64,000 nt of DNA from Rhizobium oryzihabitans (GTDB lineage: Bacteria > Pseudomonadota > Alphaproteobacteria > Rhizobiales > Rhizobiaceae): contig NZ_CP048637.1 in NCBI RefSeq assembly GCF_010669145.1, positions 186,001 through 250,000 on the forward strand. Reading direction: 5' to 3'. This document shows, piece after piece, positions 54,719 through 63,651 of this stretch. How positions within the stretch are numbered: the stretch's first letter is position 1; every line of letters begins with the position of its first letter. Both the position numbers and the translations under genes were made by a program. The notes under the pieces are model-generated. The model searched no databases. It saw only the letters and a program-made list of their open reading frames with translations, and was not told the DNA's origin.

Positions 54719-55615
54719 AAGCCACAGCTGCTGCTCAAATTCGTCGCGCAGCATTTGTGGGATCCGCAAAAGCGGGCCAGCGATCCCGATCATGGCATGC
54801 CCGCCGATGTCGACGAGAATTTACGGAGCCAGGGATTTCTCAAATCGACCGGACCGCATGCGCCGTCGACGGTGCGCCGGCGGCTGGCGAACTGGTCGAC
54901 CCTGACAAAATGGCGCGGCCTCGACGGTGCCTTCGCCTCCCCTCCCCTGAAATCAGCGATCCGGCTGGCCGTGCGTGCCGTGCCGCGGAAACGAAGCCGC
55001 AAAAGTGCCAAGGCTGTCACAGGGGATGTCCTGGCAAAGCTCCTAGCGACCTGCGCCACCGAAAACCTGCGGGATCTGCGCGACCGCGCCATCCTGATGG
55101 TTGCGTTTGCTTCCGGCGGCCGCCGGCGCAGCGAGATCGCAGGGCTGCGGGTCGAGCAGCTGACCGAGGAGGCTCCGATCGAAGTTCCGGGTGGCCCTCC
55201 CCTCCCCTCTCTCGGGATCCATCTCGGCCGGACGAAAACGACGAGCGGCGAGCAGGACGATGTCGTCTATCTGACGGGGCGGCCGGTCGAGGCGCTCCAA
55301 GCGTGGATGACCGACGCAAAGATCGAGAGCGGGAGCGTGTTTCGAAGGATCGGGCGCTGGGGCACTGTCTCGCGCCGCGAGCTCGATCCGCAGTCGATCA
55401 ATCTGATCGTCAAGCAGCGAGCGGCGATGGCCGGGTTGGAGCCTGGGGAGTTTTCAGCGCACGGCTTACGATCAGGTTATCTCACCGAAGCTGCCAATCG
55501 CGGCGTTCCCCTCCCCGAGGCCATGGAGCAGTCGCGTCATAGATCAGTTCAACAGGCTTCGAACTACTATAACAGCGCCGCCCGACGAAGTGGCCGCGCC
55601 GCTCGCCTTCTTTGA
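54719..55615 (+). pseudogene. Tyrosine integrase, N-terminus missing
   Basis: About 298 residues of integrase-like sequence beginning PQLLLKFVAQHLWDPQKRAS directly after an in-frame TAA, with no good start (the first possible start is a TTG at 54755). The C-terminal catalytic domain is recognisable: R in GGRRRSEIAGLRV, H-x-x-R in SAHGLRSGYLTEA, H/R in QSRHRSVQQASNYYNSAAR with the Tyr. The core-binding domain is incomplete. Probably a relic integrase, though a short form from 54755 cannot be excluded. Confidence 0.65.
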
Positions 55616-55693
55616 AGACCACCGTCAATCCTCAGCAGTCATTGAGGAAAGAGCTTCGCGGACGCCGAAACTCTCCGGTGCGCGAGTGCCGGC

Positions 55694-56469
55694 TTAACCG
55701 GGCAACACGCGGTCAATGTAATGATGGCCGGCGGGGTCACGTCTAGTGCCGTGGGCCTGCCCGTACTTGGACCGTCCGGAATAAATTTCGCTACCGTCCA
55801 CGATGATGCGGATATGATTGTCAGTGTTCACTCTGAGCAGCGGTGAATAGCCTTGCACCCGCTCCGGGAGCTGGACAGATCCGTCGGCCAGGCGCTCCCC
55901 CTTTCCCTCGAACGTGCTGAAGGGCTCGCCCTCGTTATACGCCGCTCTCTCGTCATAAAACATGATCGCTACAGAGGCCCTCGGTCCGGGGCCTAGGGAA
56001 AAAGCACGCGGGAGGGTCTTGAAGGCATGCAAGCCATGTCGGAAATGAATCTCGTCGTCGAGCAGCACGAAGCCTTGCCGCAGCCAGAATGGCTCAGCGG
56101 TATGCGGCGCGATCTCGATTTCCAGAATGCAGTATCCGTCTTCGGTAGCACGACGGAGCATATAATCCGAGAGCAGTATCCCAAGGCCCGCCCCCGATGC
56201 TGGGGATGGATCTCCAGGATGTCCGTACCGAACAAAAAGCCGACGGCCTTACCGTCCTCGACGAGAACGTTGAGGGGCGTGCTTCCGTCATGCCAGTTTC
56301 TTTTCACGAGATCCCAGTTGCATCTGAAGCCACGCGTTGGCTTAGGTCCATCAAATGGCGCTTGGTCCCAAGCCACTACCGCGCTCTCGTAGACAGCCTC
56401 TTCGGCATCAAGCCAGACCTCGATCTCATCGACCAAATCTACAGAAGCGGGGAGGATCGCATACTTCAT
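55694..56469 (-). CDS. GNAT-family N-acetyltransferase with C-terminal extension (frame broken by one base)
   Basis: About 258 residues once one G is added to the run opposite 56187-56189, giving EIHPQHRGRGLGILLSDYMLRRA, an acetyl-CoA-binding motif A (Q/R-x-x-G-x-G/A). Upstream parts include VEDGKAVGFLFGTDILEI (beta 4). After the GNAT fold (about residue 140) there is an extra domain of about 110 residues (HGLHAFKTLPRAFSLG to the end) that I do not recognise. Substrate unknown. Confidence 0.7.
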
Positions 56470-56597
56470 ACTAGAATGTCTTTCTCAGGTTCGATCCATC
56501 GGTCGATGTGTGTGTCGTGCAGCGAAGTGACCAGTATCAGCCACTCGGTTTGGCGCGGCCGCGGTCGGCGATTCCGGCATAGCGCGAACCGAACAAA

Positions 56598-57563
56598 TCA
56601 ATAGTTCACGATGAGCCCGTCGAGCACCCCAGCTGCGTCTTTTCCAGTCACGGCGAGGAAGTTTTCCGCTGAAAGATCACCGCTCCCAAATCGCAGTCGG
56701 ACTAGCGAAACGATGTCGTTATGGTACCGCGCAAGCCAGAGATACTTCCTTCTGATGGCTGCTCTATGGGAGGCGGTAAGGTTTTGCCGAATAATATTCG
56801 CGTGCCTCTCTAAAAGCGCAAGGTAGTCTTCGAACACTTCGAACTCGCTCTCGCTTGCACCAAGATAATCGATGAAGAGTGTCCCATCTTCTCCTGTGCG
56901 CAGCAGGCCGTTCACATACCCCGACTCTTCCTCCAAATCATGATCCTCGTGACGCAGACGAGCGTCAGAGAGAAATTGCTCGTAAGCTTCGTCGTCAACA
57001 ACGATCCGCGGATATATCGCCTCTCCACTCTCGATCTCATAGGCGCGCACCATTGCCGGGCCAAATACGGGTCCACTGCCGTTTAGGCCAACATGAACAT
57101 CTCCGATCGCCAACCCAGCGCGGATGAGCACCCCATGATTTATGCACTGCACCTGAATGTGAAGCAGACCAAGGAGTTCTTGAAAAAACGCCCCGTCAGA
57201 ATGCTGCGTGTCGAAAACTCGAATGCGCACAACAGCGTCGGAAATTGACTCAGCAAATGCGCGGCTGGAGAGCCGTACTTCCTTCATGCGGCGAAATTGC
57301 TCAACCTCGGGTGTCGTGAATTCTCGCAACGAGAGGATGATATCGTGAATCTCACTAGCCGGTCGACTGCCAAGCATTGCGCGAAAACCGAGAATATCGA
57401 TGAATGTCACGATACCAGGCTCATAGCCGGCAGCGTCGGCGCGGGATTTCGCCACCTCACGCTCCCTTTTCGCGCGTCTACGTCGACCCTGCCTCACGGC
57501 CTTCTCGATTGCCGTCTCGATTGTTTCGGCCGTTTGAGCCCACTTGTCATCATCCATGGTCAT
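56598..57563 (-). CDS. Class III nucleotide-cyclase-like protein (possible PycC-type)
   Basis: About 321 residues. After a basic, helical N-terminus (about 1-45) comes VTFIDILGFRAML, matching the cyclase metal-binding motif F-x-D-I-x-G-F. A second acidic site, ESISDAVVRIRV, is at the expected distance. RAGLAIGDVHVG and FGPAMVRAYEIESGEAIYPRIVVDD complete a pattern I associate with bacterial cyclase-like proteins, some of which make cCMP or cUMP in Pycsar defence. No effector with TIR or membrane helices lies next to it. ATG at 57563, AGGAG six bases upstream. Confidence 0.55.
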   Translation of the reverse strand: MTMDDDKWAQTAETIETAIEKAVRQGRRRRAKREREVAKSRADAAGYEPGIVTFIDILGFRAMLGSRPASEIHDIILSLREFTTPEVEQFRRMKEVRLSSRAFAESISDAVVRIRVFDTQHSDGAFFQELLGLLHIQVQCINHGVLIRAGLAIGDVHVGLNGSGPVFGPAMVRAYEIESGEAIYPRIVVDDEAYEQFLSDARLRHEDHDLEEESGYVNGLLRTGEDGTLFIDYLGASESEFEVFEDYLALLERHANIIRQNLTASHRAAIRRKYLWLARYHNDIVSLVRLRFGSGDLSAENFLAVTGKDAAGVLDGLIVNY

Positions 57564-57608
57564 TTTTGGCTCCTAGATCCGGAGTGTTTGGGAATCGGCA
57601 GTTCAACT

Positions 57609-57860
57609 TCAGGAAACTTCTTCCGGAAGCGAGGACCATTCAACATCGGCAAGAGAACTTCCAATCGGAGCCTGAGTGTTGTCAGGAAGGTGCTCAATCT
57701 CCAATGCCATGTCTCGGACGCGTGCGATGCGATCAGCCAGATTTGGAAAATATTCCAACTGGATATCCATAGTTTCCCGGATCAAGGTCCCACTCCGTTC
57801 AAATCGCATCATCGTGTTGCGAGGCAGGCGCTGAAATGATCCGCAAAAAAGGGCACTCAC
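57609..57860 (-). CDS. Small hypothetical protein upstream of the cyclase-like gene
   Basis: Up to 83 residues from a GTG; an ATG at 57812 would give about 67. Residues MDIQLEYFPNLADRIARVRDMALEIEHLP look like a helical protein, and the end is acidic. It is followed after 45 bp by the cyclase-like gene on the same strand. No domain recognised. It may not be a gene. Confidence 0.35.
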   Translation of the reverse strand: MSALFCGSFQRLPRNTMMRFERSGTLIRETMDIQLEYFPNLADRIARVRDMALEIEHLPDNTQAPIGSSLADVEWSSLPEEVS

Positions 57861-57897
57861 CCTCTATATCCCACTGTTTTTACTTCGCAAAGCGCCA

Positions 57898-57960
57898 AAA
57901 AAAACGGCTGACAAGACCGGATATACGGCCAGTTCTCGACTCGTAAGAGCGATGTCAGCC
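57898..57960 (-). terminator. repC terminator
   Basis: On the minus strand GGCTGACA (57960-57953, overlapping the repC stop) pairs with TGTCAGCC (57913-57906) and is followed by G and T8. The loop is long, about 39 bases. The distal arm and T run recur between repA and repB (60411-60428). Confidence 0.5.
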
Positions 57961-59199
57961 TACCAATCTAGCGTTCCCAGAGTTGGCCTTCAGCAAGGCC
58001 ATCAGCATTGGCCCAAGCGAAAACTCGCCACGCTCTGATCGCTTAGTCAGATCGCGCAGATAGCCGCCAGGGGAGTTGATCAGATTAAAACGCTCCAGGA
58101 TGCACGCAACCGCAATAGCAGCATTCTCGGGCCCCATAATGCCACAAGCCTCCTCGTAGGCTGATGGGCTTACGCCAAGTGTTGACCGAACGACCGCCGC
58201 CGCCGTCATGAGATCGCGCCAATGCGAGATCCCACCTGCCGGGGCGTAGTCGATAATCTGTGGGCAGGCTCGAAGGACCATCCCCAACGGGAATGACTTG
58301 GTCCGCTCAATACCAGGACTCGTCTTTTCGCGCGCCACTCTCGGTGCAATCGGCTTTTCCGCCAAGTTATCGCCCTGCTCTTCTCCGGAGCTAGGATCAA
58401 ATTCATTTATAGATTCGGTATTTGAATTCTGTATGTGCCGTGCATTTTGACCGGCATTGCCGTGCATTTTGTCGGTTTTTACCTGCACATCCAGCAGGTT
58501 AATAACTTCGTCGCGTAAAATCAGCATTTCATCAAGTGTCGCTTCCACCTGGGCGCGGATGGGGTTGCGTGGCAAGCGGCCAATTACCCCTATAAAGATC
58601 TCCTCCACCTTGCCCCAGTCTCCCGGTGCTGCTTCCTCTACAGCTGCCGTGATCAGCTTGCGGACATCGCGACGGCAGATTGTAAGTGCTTCCTTGGCCC
58701 GACGGAAACGCAGCCGTTCGGCAGCGACATCTTGAGCGAGCTCGGCAAGCTCAGCGGCCCGCGTGAGCAGAGCGCTCAAATCGAACCCATACGCCTGCTC
58801 TATCTCACCGGCTCGGTTACGATGTGCGTACCTCTTACCGTTTGGGCTGTCGCGGCGCTGGATGAGGCCAGCGTCAACCAGGCATCCAAGCTGCCGGCGG
58901 AGTGTGCTTTCCGTAATGCCGTGTGCGCGAACAGAAAGCTGTGCGTTCGACGGGAATACCACAAGCCCATTTTCACTCTCCAGATGGGAGTGAGGATAGA
59001 ACGTTAGCAATGCATCGAGAACAGCGAGCGCTCGGTCTTGAAGACCAAACCGTTCTCGCGCTTCGCAAACATCCCTGAAGACTTTCCATTTGTCGACACG
59101 TGTGCCTGGGTTCGGTTCGGCCGCTCCGAGTTGACCTTTTACCAAGGCAAGCGTCATCGGTCGCCGCCCAAAGGGCGTCGTTACACATCCCGTCTGCAT
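57955..59199 (-). CDS. repC: Plasmid replication initiator RepC
   Basis: About 414 residues, normal for RepC. The N-terminal domain (RPMTLALVKGQ, KWKVFRDVCEARERFGLQDRALAVLDALLTFYP, TLRRQLGCLVDAGLIQRRDSPNGKRYA) has the winged-helix DNA-binding fold, and the C-terminal domain ends with the conserved CGIMGPENAAIAVACILERF and SPGGYLRDLTKR. RepC acts in cis at an origin inside its own gene. The ATG at 59199 has GGTGAG upstream. Translation is controlled by the antisense RNA in the repB-repC gap. Confidence 0.95.
   Translation of the reverse strand: MQTGCVTTPFGRRPMTLALVKGQLGAAEPNPGTRVDKWKVFRDVCEARERFGLQDRALAVLDALLTFYPHSHLESENGLVVFPSNAQLSVRAHGITESTLRRQLGCLVDAGLIQRRDSPNGKRYAHRNRAGEIEQAYGFDLSALLTRAAELAELAQDVAAERLRFRRAKEALTICRRDVRKLITAAVEEAAPGDWGKVEEIFIGVIGRLPRNPIRAQVEATLDEMLILRDEVINLLDVQVKTDKMHGNAGQNARHIQNSNTESINEFDPSSGEEQGDNLAEKPIAPRVAREKTSPGIERTKSFPLGMVLRACPQIIDYAPAGGISHWRDLMTAAAVVRSTLGVSPSAYEEACGIMGPENAAIAVACILERFNLINSPGGYLRDLTKRSERGEFSLGPMLMALLKANSGNARLVG
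58396..58471. other. Candidate replication origin within repC
   Basis: An AT-rich stretch (58396-58430) within GC-rich repC is followed by two copies of the 14-mer TGCCGTGCATTTTG at 58436-58449 and 58458-58471, 22 bp apart. The oriV of repABC plasmids is known to lie in an AT-rich part of repC. The repeats may be accidental, but helical phasing makes them plausible. Confidence 0.45.
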
Positions 59200-59292
59200 T
59201 TTCTCTCACCTTTCAAAAGGCAAAAGAAATCCACTCACCAAAACGGCGCCAAGACTCTTGACTGTGATTCCGGGAAATGCGATTCTCGATCC

Positions 59293-59344
59293 TGCTAGAG
59301 ATGACGAGAGAGGCTTCCGCGGGTTACCGATTGGGGGCCTTTTT
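59293..59344 (+). ncRNA. repABC counter-transcribed antisense RNA (incA/ctRNA)
   Basis: In the repB-repC gap, on the strand opposite repABC. Promoter TTGACT (59258-59263), 17-bp spacer, GATTCT (59281-59286), start near 59293. An intrinsic terminator follows: AGGCTTCC (59311-59318) pairs with GGGGGCCT (59333-59340, two G-U pairs), then five Ts. The RNA would be about 50 nt and blocks repC expression, the usual incompatibility determinant. Confidence 0.8.
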
Positions 59345-59355
59345 CTTTTGCTGGT

Positions 59356-60348
59356 TCAGTCTCCGTTGATCTTCGATTTCGACCCTTTGTACTCATCGTA
59401 CAAACGATCCATGTGGGTAGATAACCAGTCACCGAAGGGCTTCGCTTCCACGTCCGAAAGCTCGATAGCAACCTTCTTTGATCTGGCACTCATCGCGAAA
59501 CGCAATGAATTGTCGCTTGATGCCCAACCCTTGTTGGCCCGATTAGCCTTCGGTATTTTCGCAGCTGACTTGACCTTGTAGCGCTTCAGATAATCGTGAA
59601 GTTCATCAAAACGCCGGCTCTCATCCAGCTCGGAAAACTCTGTCGTTCCAGCATGCTCTACAGCGACCTTCGATAGAGCAGGGGTGAGAAGCAGCTGGCG
59701 GAGGCTCAACCACTTGTCGCGTCCAATCTTCTTGGAGGCCCCGAGTGCTTGGATCAGTGGCTGAGGTACGACTTCGACAACACCCATCATCTTTGAGAGC
59801 ATTGCCTCGTCTATCGCCAACGATGAGCGGACCACATCCTTAGACATTCCGGTGGCAAGCAGATTTTGCGCAAAATAGGCACGCTCAATAAACGATAGAT
59901 TGGAGCGCGCGGAATTTTCCTGCCCCTGGGCGATCGCTGAAGCGGTATCATCGAGTTTCTTGATGACTGCTTTGACCGGAATCCCCAATTCTCTGGCAAC
60001 CTTCAGCCGCCGATGACCGAAAACAACCATGAACCGTTGGCTATCTGACGAGCTTGGCCGCACCAATATTGGCGAGCTCTGACCTGTAGCCTTGATAGCT
60101 TCCTTGAGCTCCAGATATTCTTCGTCATCTTCCGATAGACGATCAGGCAGGAAAGACACGTCGAGCAGCTGTGGATCCAGTTCCACAATCACCTCGCCTT
60201 CCATGAGCTTCTTCGTGTTCTCTGCCATGTCTTCGATCGACCGAACGACAGTCTTTGCAGCCCCTGTCATGCCGTAACCAGCTTTCGGCTGCGGCTTTTC
60301 GTTCAACGAAGCCAGATCAAGTTTCGCGAAAGGGTTTTCACGCGTCAT
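59356..60348 (-). CDS. repB: Plasmid partition protein RepB (ParB family)
   Basis: About 330 residues. The N-terminal RepA-contact region and ParB box (ILVRPSSSDSQRFMVVFGHRRLKVARELGI is present in the order expected), then the helix-turn-helix region (LSFIERAYFAQNLLATGMSKDVVRSSLAI) and a C-terminal dimerisation part. It binds parS and works with RepA. The ATG at 60348 has GGAG upstream. 84 bp past repA; I could not find a clear parS in that gap. Confidence 0.95.
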   Translation of the reverse strand: MTRENPFAKLDLASLNEKPQPKAGYGMTGAAKTVVRSIEDMAENTKKLMEGEVIVELDPQLLDVSFLPDRLSEDDEEYLELKEAIKATGQSSPILVRPSSSDSQRFMVVFGHRRLKVARELGIPVKAVIKKLDDTASAIAQGQENSARSNLSFIERAYFAQNLLATGMSKDVVRSSLAIDEAMLSKMMGVVEVVPQPLIQALGASKKIGRDKWLSLRQLLLTPALSKVAVEHAGTTEFSELDESRRFDELHDYLKRYKVKSAAKIPKANRANKGWASSDNSLRFAMSARSKKVAIELSDVEAKPFGDWLSTHMDRLYDEYKGSKSKINGD

Positions 60349-60410
60349 GATCGATCTCCAAATTCGCCCTCAAACACGATAAGGCATTGCTAGAGTTTAA
60401 TAAAACGGCG

Positions 60411-60428
60411 AAAAAAACGGCTGACAAG
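60411..60428. repeat. 18-bp repeat shared with the repC terminator
   Basis: AAAAAAACGGCTGACAAG here is identical to 57898-57915 downstream of repC. This copy, between repA and repB, lacks the pairing arm seen at repC. It may be an attenuator or a conserved processing site. Confidence 0.45.
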
Positions 60429-60432
60429 GCGT

Positions 60433-61619
60433 TCATTTCCGGCCCCATGCGCTGTGTATGAGATCGACGACTTCACCGTTGGCCGCGTTAAGACTTTCGA
60501 TCGCCCGGTCATAGGTCGATCGGACAAAGTCTCCCCGCTCGACTTCGTACAGTGTCTGCTTTCGGATTGATGCATCCGATATCGCGGTTGATTTCAGCAC
60601 GTGGTTTCGCAGCATCTGCTGCGCAAACATGGACTGCATGAAACCAACCATTTGCGCCTGTGGGATGTCGGTCGGCTCAAACCGAGTCACCAGGTAACGA
60701 AACCACTCCACCCGGATCTCAGCGCCCGCCTCAGCAACAGGCGTCATGATGCCGCCAAGCATTTGCAGGAACTGGCTCATCGACATGATATCGAGCATCT
60801 GCGGGTGAATGGTAATGAGAATACCAGTCGAGGCCATCAATGCGGTAATCGTCAGATAGCCAAGCTGCGGGGGCAGTCGATGACCACGACATCGTACTTG
60901 TCGTCCACTTCCTTGAGGGCATTGACGATGCGCATATGAAACAGCCGTCCCTCGTCGCCACGCTTGGACGAAATGGCCAGTGGCACATCGTATTCAAATT
61001 CCTGCAGGACAAGGTTTGCGGGAACGACGTCCAACCCTGGTATATTGGTCGACTGGATCACCTCAGAAATTGGTTTGCGCTCATCGTCAAATCTAAGCGC
61101 TTCATAAAGAGACGCGGTATCATCCAGTTCAGGTTGAATGCCGAACAAAGACGTAAGTGACGCTTGAGGGTCGAGATCTACCGCCAGTACACGGTGGCCC
61201 GTCAGAGCGAGATACTGAGCAAGGTGCGCCGCCGTGGTAGTTTTGCCGCTACCGCCTTTGAAATTCACGACAGAAACGACTTGCATCGGCTCACCATCGC
61301 GTCGCTGAGGGACGTAATATCGCTTGTCAGATTTCTTGTTGGCTTCGAGATAGTCACGGAGTTCCAACATCTGCTCGGCGGTGTAATATCGACGGCCGCT
61401 TACCGTCTCAATTTCGGGACCTTTTCCTTCGGAATGAATTTGGCGGAGGTGGCTCTGGGTAACACCCATGAACTCAGCGACTTCACTGAGTTGGAATTTG
61501 CGTAGCCCCTTGCGAGCGTCCGGCGGGTATTGTTGACTGCGCAACATATGTAACGCGCTGGAAATCTTCGCGCCTTGCTGGGCGATCTCAACGTCAAATC
61601 TGTTGGGCAGCTGGCTCAT
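60433..61619 (-). CDS. repA: Plasmid partition ATPase RepA (ParA family; frame broken by one base)
   Basis: About 396 residues when one C is added in the coding-strand C5 run opposite 60869-60873, joining VVVIDCPP to QLGYLTITALMASTG. An N-terminal helix-turn-helix (LSEVAEFMGVTQSHLRQIHSEG) precedes the deviant Walker A motif KGGSGKTT, Walker A' VLAVDLDPQASLT and Walker B VVVIDCP. It drives plasmid segregation and represses the repABC promoter. As the replicon depends on it, the break is more likely a sequence error than a real mutation. Confidence 0.92.
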
Positions 61620-61999
61620 TTTGCAAACTATTTCCTGAGTGGCTTCACTTTCGAAAAAATGGCCCCGAAGCCATCATTTGCGCAACTATCGTCCGATTCC
61701 GCCCAGGCGACAAGGAATTTAAAGTTAACAAAGTCTTAAGATGCATGGTGCGCCGTTATTTGCGTCGGGAATAGCCTATATTTTCCAGTGCATTACATCC
61801 TGCTCAATTTCTTATCCCCACGCATGTTTTCCTGTGACTCAATTCAACTTTTGATTTCACGGTGACAGCCGCGGCGTTGATTCTTCGCAAACCTGACGGA
61901 ATCACTCGAGGGTCGCGACCCACAAATTTGTACGTGGACAGCAGGTCCTCACGCAGCTTTTTTCCTCCCGAAAACAAATCAGCGAGGAGAAAGCCGCAA
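61620..61999. other. Divergent repA-trbB intergenic region
   Basis: This region holds the repABC promoter (minus) and the trb promoter (plus). An AT-rich stretch with TTAACAAAGTCTTAAG lies around 61735. I saw no perfect repABC-type parS palindrome and no tra box that I could defend. Confidence 0.45.
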
Positions 62000-62965
62000 A
62001 TGCTTCAGTCGCATTCCCGCCTAGTTAGAAAGCTTCAGGAGGCTCTAGGTGATCGCCTCTGCGTCGCGCTTGACGATCCGGGCGTTGTGGAAATTATGCT
62101 CAACCCGGATGGAAAGGTGTTCATCGAGCGGTTGGGGCAGGGGATCGCTCCGGCAGGTGAAATGGCGCCGGCGGCCGCCGAGACGATTATTGGCTCGGTG
62201 GCGCATGCGCTCCAATCGGAAGCGGACGACGAGCGACCGATCATTTCAGGCGAATTGCCGATCGGAGGCCACCGCTTCGAGGGGCTACTGCCGCCGGTCG
62301 TTGCGTCGCCGACTTTCACGATTCGTCGCCGCGCGTCGCGCCTGATCCCTCTCGACGACTATGTCGCCGACAAGGTGATGACCGAGGCACAGGCCGCGGT
62401 AATAAGAAATGCGATCGCAAACCGCCTGAATATAGTGATCGCCGGCGGAACCGGCTCGGGCAAGACTACGCTCGCGAACGCCGTCATCGCGGAGATGATT
62501 GCATCTGCGCCGGATGACCGCATGGTCATTCTTGAAGACACGGCTGAGATACGTTGCGCCGCCGAGAATGCGGTTTGCCTTCATACCAGCGATACAGTCG
62601 ACATGGCGCGTCTCTTGAAGAGCACCATGCGACTTCGTCCTGATCGGATCATCGTAGGTGAGGTGCGCGACGGCGCCGCTCTCACACTTCTAAAAGCCTG
62701 GAATACAGGGCATCCGGGAGGAGTGACGACAGTCCACTCCAACACGGCCATGTCAGCACTACGGCGCCTTGAGCAGCTCACATCCGAAGTCAGCCAGCAA
62801 CCCATGCAAGCCGTGATCGGCGAGGCTGTCGATCTGGTCATCTCGATCGAACGCGCGGGAAGAGGTCGGCGTGTGCGCGAGGTAATCAATGTCGAGGGTT
62901 TCAACGGGTCCCGCTACCAGACCGAACATTACGCACAAATCGATGAGGACATTCATGCAGCATAA
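62000..62965 (+). CDS. trbB: TrbB, conjugation ATPase (VirB11 family)
   Basis: About 321 residues. Walker [10 protein letters not shown], Asp box [11 protein letters not shown], Walker B and His box [16 protein letters not shown] and [12 protein letters not shown]. Hexameric ATPase powering the type IV secretion channel for mating. The ATG at 62000 has GAGGAG upstream; the longer frame from 61862 is not family-like. Overlaps trbC by 11 bases. Confidence 0.94.
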   Translation: MLQSHSRLVRKLQEALGDRLCVALDDPGVVEIMLNPDGKVFIERLGQGIAPAGEMAPAAAETIIGSVAHALQSEADDERPIISGELPIGGHRFEGLLPPVVASPTFTIRRRASRLIPLDDYVADKVMTEAQAAVIRNAIANRLNIVIAGGTGSGKTTLANAVIAEMIASAPDDRMVILEDTAEIRCAAENAVCLHTSDTVDMARLLKSTMRLRPDRIIVGEVRDGAALTLLKAWNTGHPGGVTTVHSNTAMSALRRLEQLTSEVSQQPMQAVIGEAVDLVISIERAGRGRRVREVINVEGFNGSRYQTEHYAQIDEDIHAA

Positions 62966-63350
62966 ACGCGTTTATCAGACCGGACTGCTGACCACGTTGC
63001 TTCTTGCAGCGCTCGCCGCACCCGCTCTAGCGGGTTCAGGAGGTGGCAGCTTGCCCTGGGAGGGGCCGTTAGAGCAGATCCAGCAATCGATCACAGGTCC
63101 GGTTGCCGGTTACATCGCTCTAGCCGCCGTTGCGATCGCCGGCGGCATGCTGATCTTTGGCGGCGAGCTCAACGATTTCGCGCGTCGCCTGATGTATGTC
63201 GTCCTTGTCGCCGGCATCCTTCTTGGTGCGACGACCATCGTCGGTCTCTTTGGTTCAACGGGTGCGTCGATCGGCGGCGCGAGTGCCACCGAACAGACCG
63301 CGTCCGCTGACAAGGATGTCATCGGGGGAGGGGAGGGGCGTCATGGCTGA
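62955..63350 (+). CDS. trbC: TrbC, conjugative pilin (VirB2-like)
   Basis: About 131 residues. A signal peptide ([17 protein letters not shown]) is followed by a short pilin body with two helices ([21 protein letters not shown] and [19 protein letters not shown]). The ATG at 62955 has GAGGA five bases upstream. The tail is longer than usual. In RP4 TrbC is cyclised; here that is only an analogy. Confidence 0.9.
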   Translation: MQHKRVYQTGLLTTLLLAALAAPALAGSGGGSLPWEGPLEQIQQSITGPVAGYIALAAVAIAGGMLIFGGELNDFARRLMYVVLVAGILLGATTIVGLFGSTGASIGGASATEQTASADKDVIGGGEGRHG

Positions 63351-63642
63351 CGCCGGCTCCCGCCTTCACCGCAACCGAATCCATCGTGCTCTTTCGCGTC
63401 CAAATCTTTTGATGGGAGCAGATCGCGAACTCGTGCTGCTGACCGGCCTTGCGGCCGTAATCCTGATCTTCGTCGTGCTGACCATCTACTCTGCGGTTTT
63501 CGGCGTGGCGATCTGGATCGTCGTCGTCGGCGCGTTGCGGATGATGGCAAAGGCGGATCCGATGATGCGCAAAGTCTATGCGCGCCACATGCGGTATCGG
63601 ACACACTACCTCCCGACATCAGCACCCTGGCGTCGATATTAG
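63343..63642 (+). CDS. trbD: TrbD, conjugation membrane protein (VirB3-like)
   Basis: About 99 residues. Typical opening [22 protein letters not shown], two adjoining helices, then [17 protein letters not shown]. Overlaps trbC by eight bases. Works with TrbE in the inner membrane. Confidence 0.93.
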   Translation: MADAGSRLHRNRIHRALSRPNLLMGADRELVLLTGLAAVILIFVVLTIYSAVFGVAIWIVVVGALRMMAKADPMMRKVYARHMRYRTHYLPTSAPWRRY

Positions 63643-63651
63643 GAGCCGTTG

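Noticed and set aside
61620..61999. parS centromere for RepB
   Set aside because: I looked for GTT-N10-AAC type palindromes here and in the repA-repB and repB-repC gaps and found none I could defend.
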